The position numbers and the translations under genes were made by a program. The notes beneath the pieces were generated by a model. That model saw only the letters and a program-made list of their open reading frames with translations. It was not told the origin of the DNA and made no database searches. Below are positions 49,784 to 62,899 of a DNA stretch of 64,000 nucleotides, piece by piece. Source of the DNA: Burkholderiales bacterium (GTDB lineage Bacteria; Pseudomonadota; Gammaproteobacteria; Burkholderiales; Burkholderiaceae_C); NCBI GenBank assembly GCA_016195825.1, contig JACPYV010000193.1, positions 1 to 64,000 of the forward strand, written 5' to 3'. Numbering within the stretch: position 1 is the first letter of the stretch; every line of letters begins with the position of its first letter.

Positions 49784-51421
49784 TCAAGCCGGCGTCGTGG
49801 CCGCCGTGCGCAGCGCCACGCCGCCGGTCGCGCGCGCCTTGCTCGGCCCGCCGGTCATGGGCCTCACGTAGCGGACTTGCAGCACCTCGATCTGCTCGGC
49901 CAGCGCCTCGGCATCATCGATCTTCTCGGCATGGCGCTTGAGCACCAGGCCGGCCATGTCGATCAGCTTGGCGTTGCGCGTGGCCTCGCCCTGCTGGATG
50001 AGCAGCTCGACGGCGGTCCGTGCGGTTCCGCGCATCGAGTGGCGCATCGCCGTCTCGGCGACGTTGAAGACCTGGTGGTGGCAGTCGCGGAACTGCTCGG
50101 CAGCGCCCGTGTGGTCCTCGGCCATCGCGACCAGAATCTCGGTGCTGGCCTTGGTCGTGCAGTGGCGCATGCCCAGCTGGCGCAGGATGGGCATCATTTC
50201 TTCCAGCTCGACCTCCTGGCTAGATAGGCGTATCCACAGCGCCGTCAGCAGCGAGGCGGCCTCGAGGTCGAAGTTGCCACTGTCGGCGTGGTCGGTGAAC
50301 TCACGGGCGACGACCAGGGCCTGACCCACACGCCGTTCCAGCAGGAAGGCCAAGCCGCGGAACACCAGATCGAAGCGCTGCAGCCGTATCGAGCCCGGTG
50401 CGCGCTCCAGCGCCGCGATGACCGAGTCGTGCGCGTACTTGAAACCCTTGTAGTCCTTGCTGTCGAAGCGCATCAGCCCGATCAGCACCAAGCTGAGCAT
50501 GTCGAACAGCTTGGAACGCAGGCCCTGCGACATGGCGCGCTCCAGCATGCGCAGCGCCTCGGGCCGCTGGCCGGCGTAAAAGCCCAGCGAGCCGCAGCGC
50601 TGCAGGCGCAGCAGGCAGCCGGGCGTCAGCGTGGCGGCGGTCTGGTAGGTCTTGAGCGCCTCGTGCAGGTCGCCCTGTTCCATCTGCACATGGCCCATCA
50701 GGTCGTGCGAGTCGGCGTAGTCCGGCAGCTCGCCGATCAGGTTTTCCAGCGTGCGGCGCGCGGCCTGCAGGTTGCCGCCAGCCACCTCGGTGCGCGCCAC
50801 GCCCAGCCGTGCCCAGGGAACGGTCTTGGCGGCAATGATGGCCTCGTAGAGGATCTTGGCGTCGGCAAACCGCTTGAGCCTGAGCAGCAGCTCGGCGCCG
50901 ATGCGGGCCGCGTACAGCCAATACTTGCCTTTAGTCTCGAAGCGCGCCAGGCACAGGTTGGCGGCGGTCTCGAAGTCCTGGTTCTCGATGGCTTCGAAGA
51001 TGTCCTTGAGGATGCGTTTGCGCTGGCGCGCGCTGGCCAGTCGCTCGGCGAGGTTGGCGCTGGTGTAAGGCTTGATGAGGTAGGCGTCCAGCGCGGCCTC
51101 GGCGGCCTCGGCGACCTTGGCGTAGGTGGCCTCGCTGGTCACCATGACGAAGACGGTGGAGTAAGGCAGCAGGCCTTCGCGGCGCAACTCGTCAAGCAGG
51201 TCCTGGCCCGAGGTGTCGCTGGCGTCGAAGTGGTAGTCGCAGAGCACGATGTCAAAGGTCTGGTGCTCCAGCATCACGCGGGCGTCCTTCACGCGCGGCG
51301 TCTGGCGCACCGTTCCCACGCCCAGGTCGCGCAGCTGGGCCGACATCAGGCTGCGCGAGTTGGCGTTGCTGTCGATGATCAGCGCCGACGCGTCCTGGAT
51401 GTTCTGATCCATCAGGAACAT
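49784..51421 (-). CDS. response regulator with receiver and TPR-like repeats
   Basis: A protein of 545 residues (Met1, or Met4 with MDQNIQD). Receiver domain about 12-125: acidic pocket, phosphoacceptor Asp62 (LCDYHF), Thr95 (MVTSEA) and Lys117 (LIKPYT). From about 130 on, helical TPR-like repeats (LYEAIIAAKTVPWARLGVA; HDLMGHVQMEQGDLHEAL) with no DNA-binding domain, so output is probably by protein-protein contact. No cognate kinase is adjacent. Similar receiver-TPR proteins are found near flagellar or c-di-GMP genes in other proteobacteria. Confidence 0.88.
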   Translation of the reverse strand: MFLMDQNIQDASALIIDSNANSRSLMSAQLRDLGVGTVRQTPRVKDARVMLEHQTFDIVLCDYHFDASDTSGQDLLDELRREGLLPYSTVFVMVTSEATYAKVAEAAEAALDAYLIKPYTSANLAERLASARQRKRILKDIFEAIENQDFETAANLCLARFETKGKYWLYAARIGAELLLRLKRFADAKILYEAIIAAKTVPWARLGVARTEVAGGNLQAARRTLENLIGELPDYADSHDLMGHVQMEQGDLHEALKTYQTAATLTPGCLLRLQRCGSLGFYAGQRPEALRMLERAMSQGLRSKLFDMLSLVLIGLMRFDSKDYKGFKYAHDSVIAALERAPGSIRLQRFDLVFRGLAFLLERRVGQALVVAREFTDHADSGNFDLEAASLLTALWIRLSSQEVELEEMMPILRQLGMRHCTTKASTEILVAMAEDHTGAAEQFRDCHHQVFNVAETAMRHSMRGTARTAVELLIQQGEATRNAKLIDMAGLVLKRHAEKIDDAEALAEQIEVLQVRYVRPMTGGPSKARATGGVALRTAATTPA

Positions 51422-51619
51422 GCGCTGCCCTCCCTCGGCGCGGGGCCGTGGACTCTGATCGAATAGCGCGGGGCAACAATCACTTATGAGCCATCGGTAT
51501 GACAGGCGATGACTTTAGGGTTTTCGCGTCATTTGCAGGGCGCTGGTTTACGCGCGCTTCGGGCGCCCGCCGTGACTTTCGACGCAGCCAGGCCTGGCGT
51601 GCCGCCTCGCAGCGGCCGG

Positions 51620-51654
51620 AAAAAAGCCGCGAACGCCTTGCGGGCGTCGCGGCT
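51620..51654 (-). terminator. terminator of the grpE-dnaK-dnaJ operon
   Basis: On the minus strand a 12-bp GC-rich stem (AGCCGCGACGCC...GGCGTTCGCGGCT) is followed by six T, 29 bp after the dnaJ stop. The remainder of the gap 51422-51682 shows no gene. Confidence 0.85.
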
Positions 51655-51682
51655 GGGCTGGGCCGGGCTGGGTTTGGTCGGC

Positions 51683-52837
51683 TTACTTGAACAAGTCCTT
51701 GACTCGGTCGGTCCAGCTCTTGGCATTGGGCGAGTGGCGCTCGCCGCCCTTCTTGAGTGACTCGTCCAGCTCCTTGAGCAGCTTCTTCTGGTGTTCGGTG
51801 AGCTTGACGGGCGTCTCGATGGCGATATGGCAGTACAGGTCACCGGGGTAGCTGGAGCGCACGCCCTTGATGCCTTTGCCGCGCAGGCGGAAGGTCTTGC
51901 CGTGCTGTGTGCCCTCAGGCAGCTCAATCTCGGCCTTGCCGCCCAGCGTGGGCACCTCGATGTTGCCTCCCAGCGTGGCGGTGACCATGGAGACCGGCAT
52001 CGTGCAGTGCAGGTCGTCGCCGTCGCGCTCGAAGAGGTCGTGCTGCTTGATGCGGATCTCGATGTAGAGATCGCCGCTCGGGCCGCCGTTCACACCGGGC
52101 TCGCCATTGCCCGCCGAGCGGATGCGCATGCCTTCGTTGATGCCGGCGGGGATCTTCACCTCCAGCGTCTTCTGCTTCTTGACCTTGCCTTGGCCATTGC
52201 AGGTGGTGCAGGGGTCGGGAATGATCTTGCCGCTGCCATGGCAGTGCGGGCAGGTCTGCTGGATGCTGAAGAAGCCCTGGCGCATGTGCACCGTGCCTGA
52301 GCCGCCGCAGGAGCCGCAGGTCTTGGCGCTGGTGCCGGGCTTGGCGCCCGAGCCGCCGCAGGTCTCGCAGCCTTCCCAGCTGGGGATGCGGATCTGCGTT
52401 TCCTTGCCGCGCGCGGCTTCTTCCAGCGTGATCTCCATCGCGTAGCTGAGGTCGCTGCCGCGGTAGACCTGCTGACCACCGCCGCCGCGACGCTGGCCGC
52501 CGCCCTGGCCGCCGAAGATGTCGCCAAAGATGTCGCCGAAGGCCTCGGCAAAGCCGCCAAAGCCTTCCGCGCCCGGGCCGCCGCGGCCGGCGCCCATGTT
52601 GGGATCCACGCCGGCATGGCCGTACTGGTCATAGGCTGCGCGCTTCTGGGCGTCAGACAGCATCTCGTAGGCCTCCTTGGCCTCCTTGAACTGCTCCTCG
52701 GCTTTCTTCGCCCCTTCGCCCTGGTTGCGGTCGGGGTGGAACTTCATGGCCAGCTTGCGGTAGGCCTTCTTGATGTCCTCCTCGGTCGCGTTCTTGGCGA
52801 CGCCGAGGGTTTCGTAGTAATCGCGCTTGGAAGCCAT
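51683..52837 (-). CDS. dnaJ: chaperone DnaJ
   Basis: Hsp40 partner of DnaK. It has 384 residues from ATG 52837. J-domain HPD at 34-36, Gly/Phe-rich linker (about 75-125), four CxxCxGxG zinc repeats ([32 protein letters not shown]) and a C-terminal substrate domain. A longer upstream frame has no support. It lies 65 bp after dnaK, in the operon grpE-dnaK-dnaJ. Confidence 0.97.
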   Translation of the reverse strand: MASKRDYYETLGVAKNATEEDIKKAYRKLAMKFHPDRNQGEGAKKAEEQFKEAKEAYEMLSDAQKRAAYDQYGHAGVDPNMGAGRGGPGAEGFGGFAEAFGDIFGDIFGGQGGGQRRGGGGQQVYRGSDLSYAMEITLEEAARGKETQIRIPSWEGCETCGGSGAKPGTSAKTCGSCGGSGTVHMRQGFFSIQQTCPHCHGSGKIIPDPCTTCNGQGKVKKQKTLEVKIPAGINEGMRIRSAGNGEPGVNGGPSGDLYIEIRIKQHDLFERDGDDLHCTMPVSMVTATLGGNIEVPTLGGKAEIELPEGTQHGKTFRLRGKGIKGVRSSYPGDLYCHIAIETPVKLTEHQKKLLKELDESLKKGGERHSPNAKSWTDRVKDLFK

Positions 52838-52902
52838 ATCGGTCCCGTGTAATGCAAAAGCCCGGGCACGCATTCGCGTTCCCGGGCCGGGTCAGGCAGG
52901 GC

Positions 52903-54867
<1,965 letters not shown>

Positions 54868-54902
54868 GGGGTGCTCCTGAGGATTTGGTGATGTGTTCGA
54901 GT

Positions 54903-54911
54903 TGTGGATAA
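54903..54911 (-). promoter_or_regulatory. consensus DnaA box between grpE and dnaK
   Basis: On the minus strand TTATCCACA, the same perfect 9-mer as before dnaB, 36 bp upstream of the dnaK ATG. Confidence 0.5.
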
Positions 54912-54943
54912 CTGGCGCCGATTCAAGGGCCGGCGCCTGTGAA

Positions 54944-55483
54944 TTACTTGGCCGCAGCCACCGTAATCAGTGCCGGCCGCAGCACGCGGTCGGCGATCAG
55001 GAAGCCCTTCTGCAGCACCGCGACCACGGTGTTCGGCTCCTGCGCTGCCGGCACGACCGAGATGGCCTGGTGCTGGTGCGGGTCGAACTTGGTGCCGGCG
55101 GCCGGGTTGATCTCGACGACGCGGTTGCGCTCCAGCGCGCTGGCCAGCTGGCGGCGGGTGGCGTGGACGCCTTCCAGCACGGTCTCGACGCTGGCGTTGG
55201 GTGTGGCGATGGCCGCTTCCATGCTGTCCATGACTGGCAGCATGGCCTCGGCGAAGGCCTCGATGGCGAACTTGCGGGCCTTGGCGACGTCCTCGTCGGC
55301 ACGGCGGCGGATGTTCTCCACCTCGGCTTTGGCGCGCAGATAGGCGTCGCTCATCTCGGCCAATCGCTGGTTCAGGCCTGCGAGTTCGGCGTTCAAGATC
55401 TCGGGGTTGAGTTCGGCGGCCGTGGGCTCACCGGCGGCAGCGGCGTTGGCCGCGTCTTCGGGCAGGGGGGTGTCGGGCTTCAT
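54944..55483 (-). CDS. grpE: nucleotide exchange factor GrpE
   Basis: GrpE releases ADP from DnaK. It has 179 residues from ATG 55483. An acidic, disordered N-terminus, a long coiled-coil ([21 protein letters not shown]), the conserved [15 protein letters not shown] and the beta-domain ending [20 protein letters not shown] are typical. A GTG at 55510 in the same frame was rejected because it overlaps the -10 of the heat-shock promoter. It is first gene of grpE-dnaK-dnaJ. Confidence 0.95.
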   Translation of the reverse strand: MKPDTPLPEDAANAAAAGEPTAAELNPEILNAELAGLNQRLAEMSDAYLRAKAEVENIRRRADEDVAKARKFAIEAFAEAMLPVMDSMEAAIATPNASVETVLEGVHATRRQLASALERNRVVEINPAAGTKFDPHQHQAISVVPAAQEPNTVVAVLQKGFLIADRVLRPALITVAAAK

Positions 55484-55508
55484 GGCAGCAAAAGACGGAA
55501 CCGCGTCC

Positions 55509-55536
55509 ACTTGGGGAGCGATGCCCTGGTTTCAAG
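55509..55536 (-). promoter_or_regulatory. sigma-32 heat-shock promoter of grpE-dnaK-dnaJ
   Basis: On the minus strand CTTGAAA (55536-55530), 13-bp spacer, CCCCAAGT (55516-55509), close to the RpoH consensus CTTGAA-N13-17-CCCCATNT. The start site would be near 55502, about 20 bp before the chosen grpE ATG. No CIRCE repeat is visible. Confidence 0.75.
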
Positions 55537-55564
55537 AGGGGGGATTGAATCCGGATTATCCGGG

Positions 55565-55999
55565 TCAACCCGAGGCGTCGGCATCCTCGCCGTCGTCCAG
55601 CGAGACCGACCAGCGATCCCAGTCCGCCAGACGGCGCCTGTCCTGCTTGGTCGGGCGGCCCTGGCTGATGGTGTCAGCGGGCTCGGGCGCCAGCCGGCGT
55701 GCCTCGGCGGCGGCCTCGCGGCCGGTGACGCTGGCCGGGGTCTCGGCGTAGAGCAGTTGCGCCTGCGGGGCGGGGCCGCGCTGGTTGGACAGCCCTTTGA
55801 CCTCCACCTCGCGCGCCAGCGTGCCGATGCGGATGTTGAGCAGGTCGCCGACCCTGACGTCCCGCGCCGGCTTGACCGGCTGCCCGCCCACGCGCACGCG
55901 GCCGAGGTTGATCTCGTCGACGGCCAGGGCCCGGGTCTTGAAGAACCGCGCAGCCCAGAGCCACTTGTCCAGGCGCATGTTCGCCGGGGCCTCGCTCAC
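55565..55999 (-). CDS. hslR: S4-domain RNA-binding heat-shock protein Hsp15
   Basis: Hsp15 binds free 50S subunits carrying nascent chains. It has 144 residues: S4 domain (about 8-70; MRLDKWLWAARFFKTRALA, LGRVRVGGQPVKPARDV) and a basic, disordered C-terminal tail. The ATG overlaps the hemH stop by 4 bp, so it is expressed from the hemH transcript, while the heat-shock promoter for grpE lies just downstream. Confidence 0.92.
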   Translation of the reverse strand: MSEAPANMRLDKWLWAARFFKTRALAVDEINLGRVRVGGQPVKPARDVRVGDLLNIRIGTLAREVEVKGLSNQRGPAPQAQLLYAETPASVTGREAAAEARRLAPEPADTISQGRPTKQDRRRLADWDRWSVSLDDGEDADASG

Positions 56000-57102
56000 T
56001 GCGGGGCTCCGGCGGCAAGGGCACGCTGCCGCTGCAGTGCCAGGGTGTCGGGGTGAGGTGCGTCGGTCGGCCAGCCCTGCAGGTGGCGCTCGGCCAGCGT
56101 GGCGAGGGCGCGCATGCCGGCCGGGTGGTCATTCAGGCAGGGGATGTAGGCAAAGCGCTGGCCGCCGGACGCGAGGAATGCCGCGCTCGCCTCCTGGGCG
56201 ATCTCTTCCAGCGTCTCCAGGCAGTCCACCGAAAAGCCGGGGCAGATGACGTCCACCGACTTGAGCCCGCCCTGGGCTAGTTTCACGAGGCTGGGTTCGG
56301 TGTAGGGCGTGAGCCACTTGGCCTTGCCGAAGCGGCTCTGGAAGGTCACTAGCCACTCTCCGTCCTTGAGGCCTAGCGCCTCGGCCAGCAGCCGACCGGT
56401 CTTCAGGCATTCGCAGTGGTAGGGGTCGCCCAGGTGCAGCGTGCGCTCGGGCATGCCGTGAAAGCTCATCACCAGCTTGTCGGCGCGGCCCTCGCGCTGC
56501 CAGTGCTCGCGCACGGTCTGGGCCAGCGCGGCGATGTAGCCGGCGTCGTCGTGGTAGCGGTTGATGAAACGCAGTTCGGGCACGTGGCGGGTCTGCAGCG
56601 CCCAACGGGCCACGTCGTCGATGACGCTGGCCGTCGTCGCTCCTGAGTACTGCGGGTAGGCCGGCAGCACCAGCACGCGGCGCGCGCCCTCGCGCTTAAG
56701 CGCGTCCAGCGTCGCGGCGATTGCCGGCTGCCCGTACCGCATGGCCATGGCCACGCGCACTCGCACGCCGCGCTCACCCAGGTGGCCTTGCAGCAGCTTG
56801 GCCTGCTTCTCGGTCCACACTTTTAACGGTGAGCCCTCGGGCGTCCAGACCGTCGCGTACTTGGCCGCGGACTTGGCGGGCCGCACGCGCAGGATGACGC
56901 CGTGCAGGATCAGCAGCCACAGCAGCTTTGGGATCTCTACGACGCGCGGGTCGGCCAGGAACTGGGCCAGGTAGCGCCGCAGCGCTGGCGCGTTGGGCGC
57001 GTCGGGCGTGCCGAGGTTGCACAGCAGCACGGCCACGTCGGTGGCGAGCGGGCCAGCAGGCGCGGCGCCGTGGCGCTGCGGCGGTTCAGGTAGGAAGGGC
57101 AT
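55996..57102 (-). CDS. hemH: ferrochelatase
   Basis: HemH inserts Fe2+ into protoporphyrin IX, the last step of heme synthesis. It has 368 residues from ATG 57102. AVLLCNLGTPDAPN opens the fold, catalytic His is in MSFHGMPERT, and the Glu of WLTPYTEPSL completes the site. There are cysteines (CEC, CPGF, VDC) but a C-terminal [2Fe-2S] motif is not evident. It is 16 bp after the adenylate cyclase gene. Confidence 0.95.
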   Translation of the reverse strand: MPFLPEPPQRHGAAPAGPLATDVAVLLCNLGTPDAPNAPALRRYLAQFLADPRVVEIPKLLWLLILHGVILRVRPAKSAAKYATVWTPEGSPLKVWTEKQAKLLQGHLGERGVRVRVAMAMRYGQPAIAATLDALKREGARRVLVLPAYPQYSGATTASVIDDVARWALQTRHVPELRFINRYHDDAGYIAALAQTVREHWQREGRADKLVMSFHGMPERTLHLGDPYHCECLKTGRLLAEALGLKDGEWLVTFQSRFGKAKWLTPYTEPSLVKLAQGGLKSVDVICPGFSVDCLETLEEIAQEASAAFLASGGQRFAYIPCLNDHPAGMRALATLAERHLQGWPTDAPHPDTLALQRQRALAAGAPQ

Positions 57103-57118
57103 GTGAAGGCAGTGAGGA

Positions 57119-58087
57119 TCAGCGCCTGGAGCGCGGGCCGCCAAAAGGTTGCGGCTCGGTGTCGGCGAAATGCAGCACCTCGAATCGCACGATGGGCGAC
57201 TGCTCGTCCGTCGGCAGGCCACCCAGGCCGATGATGCCGCTGCCATGCAGCGTGCAGCTGCCGCGCTTGAGGCTGAGCAACTCACCCGAGTCGCCGAAGC
57301 GGACGTAGGTGCCGTTGTAAGAGAGGTCGGTCAGTTCGAAGCTGCTGCCTTGCCAGTCGATGCGGGCATGCGAGCGCGACACGCGCGCGTCGGTGATGCA
57401 GTAGGTTGCCTGCACGCTGCGGCCCAGCACGATGGGCATGGCGCCGATGTCGAAGACGCGGTCCAGGTCCTGCCAGACCAGCCGCATGCCGTCGGGCTCG
57501 ACCGAACGCATGGGTTCGCCGAACTGCGTGGCGGTGTCATCGGCGCTGACCAGCGGTGCGGCGTCGAGGCGGTAGACGTGCACGGGCTCGATGCGGCCAC
57601 GCACGGAGATGCGGTCCAGGCTGCGGAAGCGCCCCTTGGAGGCATGGTGCAGGCCGGCCAACACCTCGGCCGTGACGAGGATCTCGCCGTCGCCGGCATG
57701 ATCAATGAGGCGGGCAGCGACGTTGACCGCGTCGCCAAAGCAGTCGCCATTCAGTTCGACGACCTCGCCGCGCGCCAGCGCCACCTGCAGGCGCAACGCG
57801 AGCAGGGCGGGGTTGTTTTGGCGACGGGCGCGCTGCACGGTCTTCTCGAGCAGCTCCTGCATGCGCTGCGCGGCACGTACACCATCGCGCGGTGTGTCGA
57901 AGGCCGCCATCAGGCCGTCGCCCAGGGTCTTGATCAACTGGCCGCCGCTTTCCAGCACGGCCTCGCTGATCTGTCCCACGGTCTGCGTGACCATGGCACT
58001 CGCCTCGGCGTTGCCGAGGGATTCGTACAGCCCGGTGCTGCCGCGCAGGTCGGCGAATAGGACGGTGCGTTCGCGGATCGCGGTCAT
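57119..58087 (-). CDS. class III adenylate cyclase with C-terminal FHA domain
   Basis: A protein of 322 residues. The cyclase domain comes first (about 1-180): metal Asp13 in VLFADLRGST and Asp57 in TLGDGLMAAFD, and transition-state residues in GDAVNVAARL. A C-terminal FHA domain (about 225-310; VLGRSVQATYCITD, VSRSHARIDW, NGTYV) has the Arg, Ser-x-x-His and Asn-Gly phosphothreonine-binding residues. It likely makes cAMP in response to a Ser/Thr-kinase signal; neither kinase nor CRP is in the window. Confidence 0.9.
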   Translation of the reverse strand: MTAIRERTVLFADLRGSTGLYESLGNAEASAMVTQTVGQISEAVLESGGQLIKTLGDGLMAAFDTPRDGVRAAQRMQELLEKTVQRARRQNNPALLALRLQVALARGEVVELNGDCFGDAVNVAARLIDHAGDGEILVTAEVLAGLHHASKGRFRSLDRISVRGRIEPVHVYRLDAAPLVSADDTATQFGEPMRSVEPDGMRLVWQDLDRVFDIGAMPIVLGRSVQATYCITDARVSRSHARIDWQGSSFELTDLSYNGTYVRFGDSGELLSLKRGSCTLHGSGIIGLGGLPTDEQSPIVRFEVLHFADTEPQPFGGPRSRR

Positions 58088-58108
58088 GTTTTCAGTGTAC
58101 CGGCGTAG

Positions 58109-58132
58109 AAAAGGCCGGCAGGGCCGGCCTTT
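58109..58132 (-). terminator. terminator downstream of rpoD
   Basis: AAAGGCCGGC and GCCGGCCTTT (10-bp perfect stem, AGG loop) with T4 on the minus strand. It sits 22 bp before the cyclase ATG and 250 bp after rpoD. Confidence 0.7.
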
Positions 58133-58151
58133 CGTCACGGAAATCTGCCGT

Positions 58152-58284
58152 TTACAGATTGTCCGATTGGGCGCTGCAGCGCCACCTTGCGGCGTCGCCC
58201 GTCCACCGAGGCAGGCAGCACCCTTCGGGCAATCTGCGCCCACTGCCGTGATCATGGATTGTCCAGGTAGGTGCGGAGATTGTG
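58152..58284 (-). repeat. two decayed copies of the rpoD 3' end
   Basis: Minus-strand 58284-58252 reads H-N-L-R-T-Y-L-D-N-P-stop and 58166-58152 reads S-D-N-L-stop, both echoing the true RpoD ending KLRTYLDNL-stop at 58380. Copy 1 matches rpoD at 21 of 27 bases over 58258-58284 versus 58386-58412. GC-rich segments with the shared word CTTGCGGCG lie between copies. The 292-bp gap 58088-58379 contains these, a 14-bp palindrome (58170-58183) and the terminator; no gene. Confidence 0.6.
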
Positions 58285-58379
58285 CCCGCCTCGCTGCGCA
58301 AGCGAGTTGGGGCGCAAACCCCGTATGGCCTGCGTTGCAGCCCATACCGCCTTGCGGCGGCCACACCGCTCGCCAACCT

Positions 58380-60617
<2,238 letters not shown>

Positions 60618-60926
60618 GCAGGTCCTTCGGCGGGTGGCACGGGCAGTTCTGGAAACAGGATCGGAAATGCAGCAGCCACCGCGGCCTGCCCGGGCTCGGC
60701 TGCAAAACCGGCGAGGCGGGGGCGGTGGCTTTCGTCGCCGGGTATCGGGCGGTTATCGACCGAGGGACCTGGCGTGCCGCGAACAAGCTGGCGTGATCGT
60801 TTGGAGTGCAGAGCTGGCGGGGGTTTTGGCCATCAAAACTCTTGTGCGAGTTGCCCAGTGTCGCTGGGTGGCCGGGTCCGGCATCTCTCTGCCGTCACTC
60901 TTGTTGACGCGCGCGGAAAACATTTG

Positions 60927-60955
60927 ATTATCGGCCAAATTCACCGCCAGGTCAA
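60927..60955 (-). promoter_or_regulatory. sigma-70 promoter of rpoD
   Basis: On the minus strand TTGACC (60955-60950), 17-bp spacer, GATAAT (60932-60927), a near-consensus promoter 16 bp after the dnaG stop. It implies a leader of about 300 nt (60920-60618). In that 353-bp gap I see no ORF or further element. Confidence 0.8.
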
Positions 60956-60970
60956 AACTTGGCTTTTCAG

Positions 60971-62890
60971 CTAGTTCGTGGGCGGGCGATGCCGTGCCTG
61001 CTCGCGCAGCCGATTCAGGGCTTCCAGGGCGAGGCGGCGCTCTTCGTCCGTAGCACCTGCGCCTCCCGGCAGGGAGGCGGGACTGCGCGCGCGCAGGTCA
61101 GAGACGGCGCGGCCCAGGTCGCCGGCCGGATCGGATTCCTCTATCCCCAACTCCTGGTGGCTGCGCATCAGCCCATTGACGGCTTCGGCATGCCCATCCG
61201 CGGTCAGGCTTGCATGGACCACGGCCCAGGGGCTCGCACCGTGATGGGTCAGGTGTCGCTCCAGCCAACGGATCAGCTCGCCGTTGAGGCCTGGCAGGTC
61301 GTGCAGCAGCACCCGGTCCTCTTCCGGCAGCCCATCCCACAGTTCGCTGTGCAGCAGCAGCAGCCGGGTGGCGTTGTTCGCATGATTGGTCGGCATGACG
61401 CGCGGGCCGGAGGGGCGTTCGTCTTCGCGGTCGCGGCGGGACTTCCAGTCGCTCTTGCCTTTCCACTCGCCCTTGGGCTTCCATTCCCCCTTGGGCTTCC
61501 ATTCCCCCTTGGGCTGCCAGCGCGGTTTCTCGGCCGGTGCTGCCGATTCGGCGGCTGGGGCGGCTGGGGCGGCTGCGGGCGCGGCAGCGCCCAGCCACAG
61601 CGCCTGCAATTCGGCCTCGGGCAGCTGGCCCTGGCGGGCCAGTTCTCCCAGCAACTGGCGGCGCAGCAGGCTGTCGGGCAGCAGGGCCCACAGCGGCCGG
61701 GCCTGGTTGAGCATGCGCGCGCGGCCCTCGGGCGTGCCGAGGTCGCAGCCGTTCGAGGCTACGCTGACGAGCTGGCGAGACAGCGGCACAGCCGTCTCGA
61801 TGCAGCGCTCGAAGGCCTCAGCGCCCAGTTCGCGCACATACGAGTCCGGGTCATGCTCGGTGGGCAGGAACAGGAACTTGACGCTTCGCGTTTCGTTGGC
61901 GTGGGGCAGCGCGGCTTCTAGTGCACGTCCGGCGGCGCGGCGGCCGGCGGCGTCGCCGTCGAAGCTGAAGACGACCGATTCTGTGTGGCGAAAAAGCTTG
62001 TGCACATGCTCGGCCGTGCAGGCCGTGCCCAGCGTAGCCACCGCGTTGCCGATGCCGTGCTGGGCCAGGGCGACTACATCCATGTAGCCTTCGACCACCA
62101 GCGCGTAGCCGCGCTGGCGCATCGCCTGGCGGCCTTCGTACAGGCCGTACAGCTCACGACCCTTGATGAAGACAGGCGTCTCGGGCGAGTTCAGGTACTT
62201 GGGCTCGCCCTTGTCCAGCACTCGACCGCCGAAGCCGATGACCTCGCCCTGCACGTTGCGGATGGGGAACATGACGCGGTCGCGGAAGCGGTCGTACCTC
62301 TTTTCGTCCTCGCCGGGTTCGGCTTCCGGGCTGATCACGAGGCCGGATTCAACGAGCTGCGGGTCGTCGTAGCTCGGGAAACCGCTGGCCAGCGAGCGCC
62401 AGCCCTCGGGCGCGTAGCCCAGGTCGAAATGCTTGGCGATCTGGCCGGTCAGGCCGCGGCCCTTCAGGTAGGTCTTGGCCCGCTCGGACTTACGCAGCTG
62501 GGCTTTGTAGAAGTCGCTGGCCCGGGCCAGCACATCAGTGAGGCTCTGCTGTCTGGCCTTCTCGGCCTTGGCGCGCTCGCGCTGCTCGGGGCTGCGGTTG
62601 TCCTGCGGCACCTGCATGCCGACCTGCTGGGCCAGGTCCTCCACCGCCTCCACGAAGGTCGCGGCGGTGTGCTCCATCAGGAAGCCGATGGCGTTGCCGT
62701 GCACGCCGCAGCCGAAGCAGTGGTAGGTCTGGCGGCTGGGGTTGACGTTGAAGCTGGGTGACTTCTCGCCGTGGAAGGGGCACAACCCTTTGTGGTTGGC
62801 GCCGGCCTTCTTGAGTTCGACGTGGCGCCCCACCACCTCGACGATGTCGACGCGGGACAGCAGATCCTGGATGAAGCCTTGGGGAATCAC
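60971..62890 (-). CDS. dnaG: DNA primase DnaG
   Basis: Synthesises RNA primers at the fork with DnaB. It has 639 residues. CHC2 zinc finger CPFHGEKSPSF...CFGCG (about 37-65), RNA-polymerase core with EGYMDVVAL and the TOPRIM acidic cluster in FSFDGDAAGRRA, and a C-terminal DnaB-binding domain. The linker (about 440-490) has three repeats of KPKGEW. It precedes rpoD on the same strand, a common order lacking rpsU here. Confidence 0.96.
   Translation of the reverse strand: MIPQGFIQDLLSRVDIVEVVGRHVELKKAGANHKGLCPFHGEKSPSFNVNPSRQTYHCFGCGVHGNAIGFLMEHTAATFVEAVEDLAQQVGMQVPQDNRSPEQRERAKAEKARQQSLTDVLARASDFYKAQLRKSERAKTYLKGRGLTGQIAKHFDLGYAPEGWRSLASGFPSYDDPQLVESGLVISPEAEPGEDEKRYDRFRDRVMFPIRNVQGEVIGFGGRVLDKGEPKYLNSPETPVFIKGRELYGLYEGRQAMRQRGYALVVEGYMDVVALAQHGIGNAVATLGTACTAEHVHKLFRHTESVVFSFDGDAAGRRAAGRALEAALPHANETRSVKFLFLPTEHDPDSYVRELGAEAFERCIETAVPLSRQLVSVASNGCDLGTPEGRARMLNQARPLWALLPDSLLRRQLLGELARQGQLPEAELQALWLGAAAPAAAPAAPAAESAAPAEKPRWQPKGEWKPKGEWKPKGEWKGKSDWKSRRDREDERPSGPRVMPTNHANNATRLLLLHSELWDGLPEEDRVLLHDLPGLNGELIRWLERHLTHHGASPWAVVHASLTADGHAEAVNGLMRSHQELGIEESDPAGDLGRAVSDLRARSPASLPGGAGATDEERRLALEALNRLREQARHRPPTN
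61463..61516 (-). repeat. three 18-bp tandem repeats inside dnaG
   Basis: Units CCATTCCCCCTTGGGCTT (plus strand), two almost identical and one with changes, encode KPKGEW repeats at about residues 459-476 of DnaG. In-frame length (18 bp) allows copy number to vary without breaking the gene. Confidence 0.85.
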
Positions 62891-62899
62891 CCCAGCAGT

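Noticed and set aside
55484-55564. CIRCE (HrcA) element expected before grpE
   Set aside because: No TTAGCACTC-N9-GAGTGCTAA-like repeat is present; the sigma-32 promoter explains regulation.
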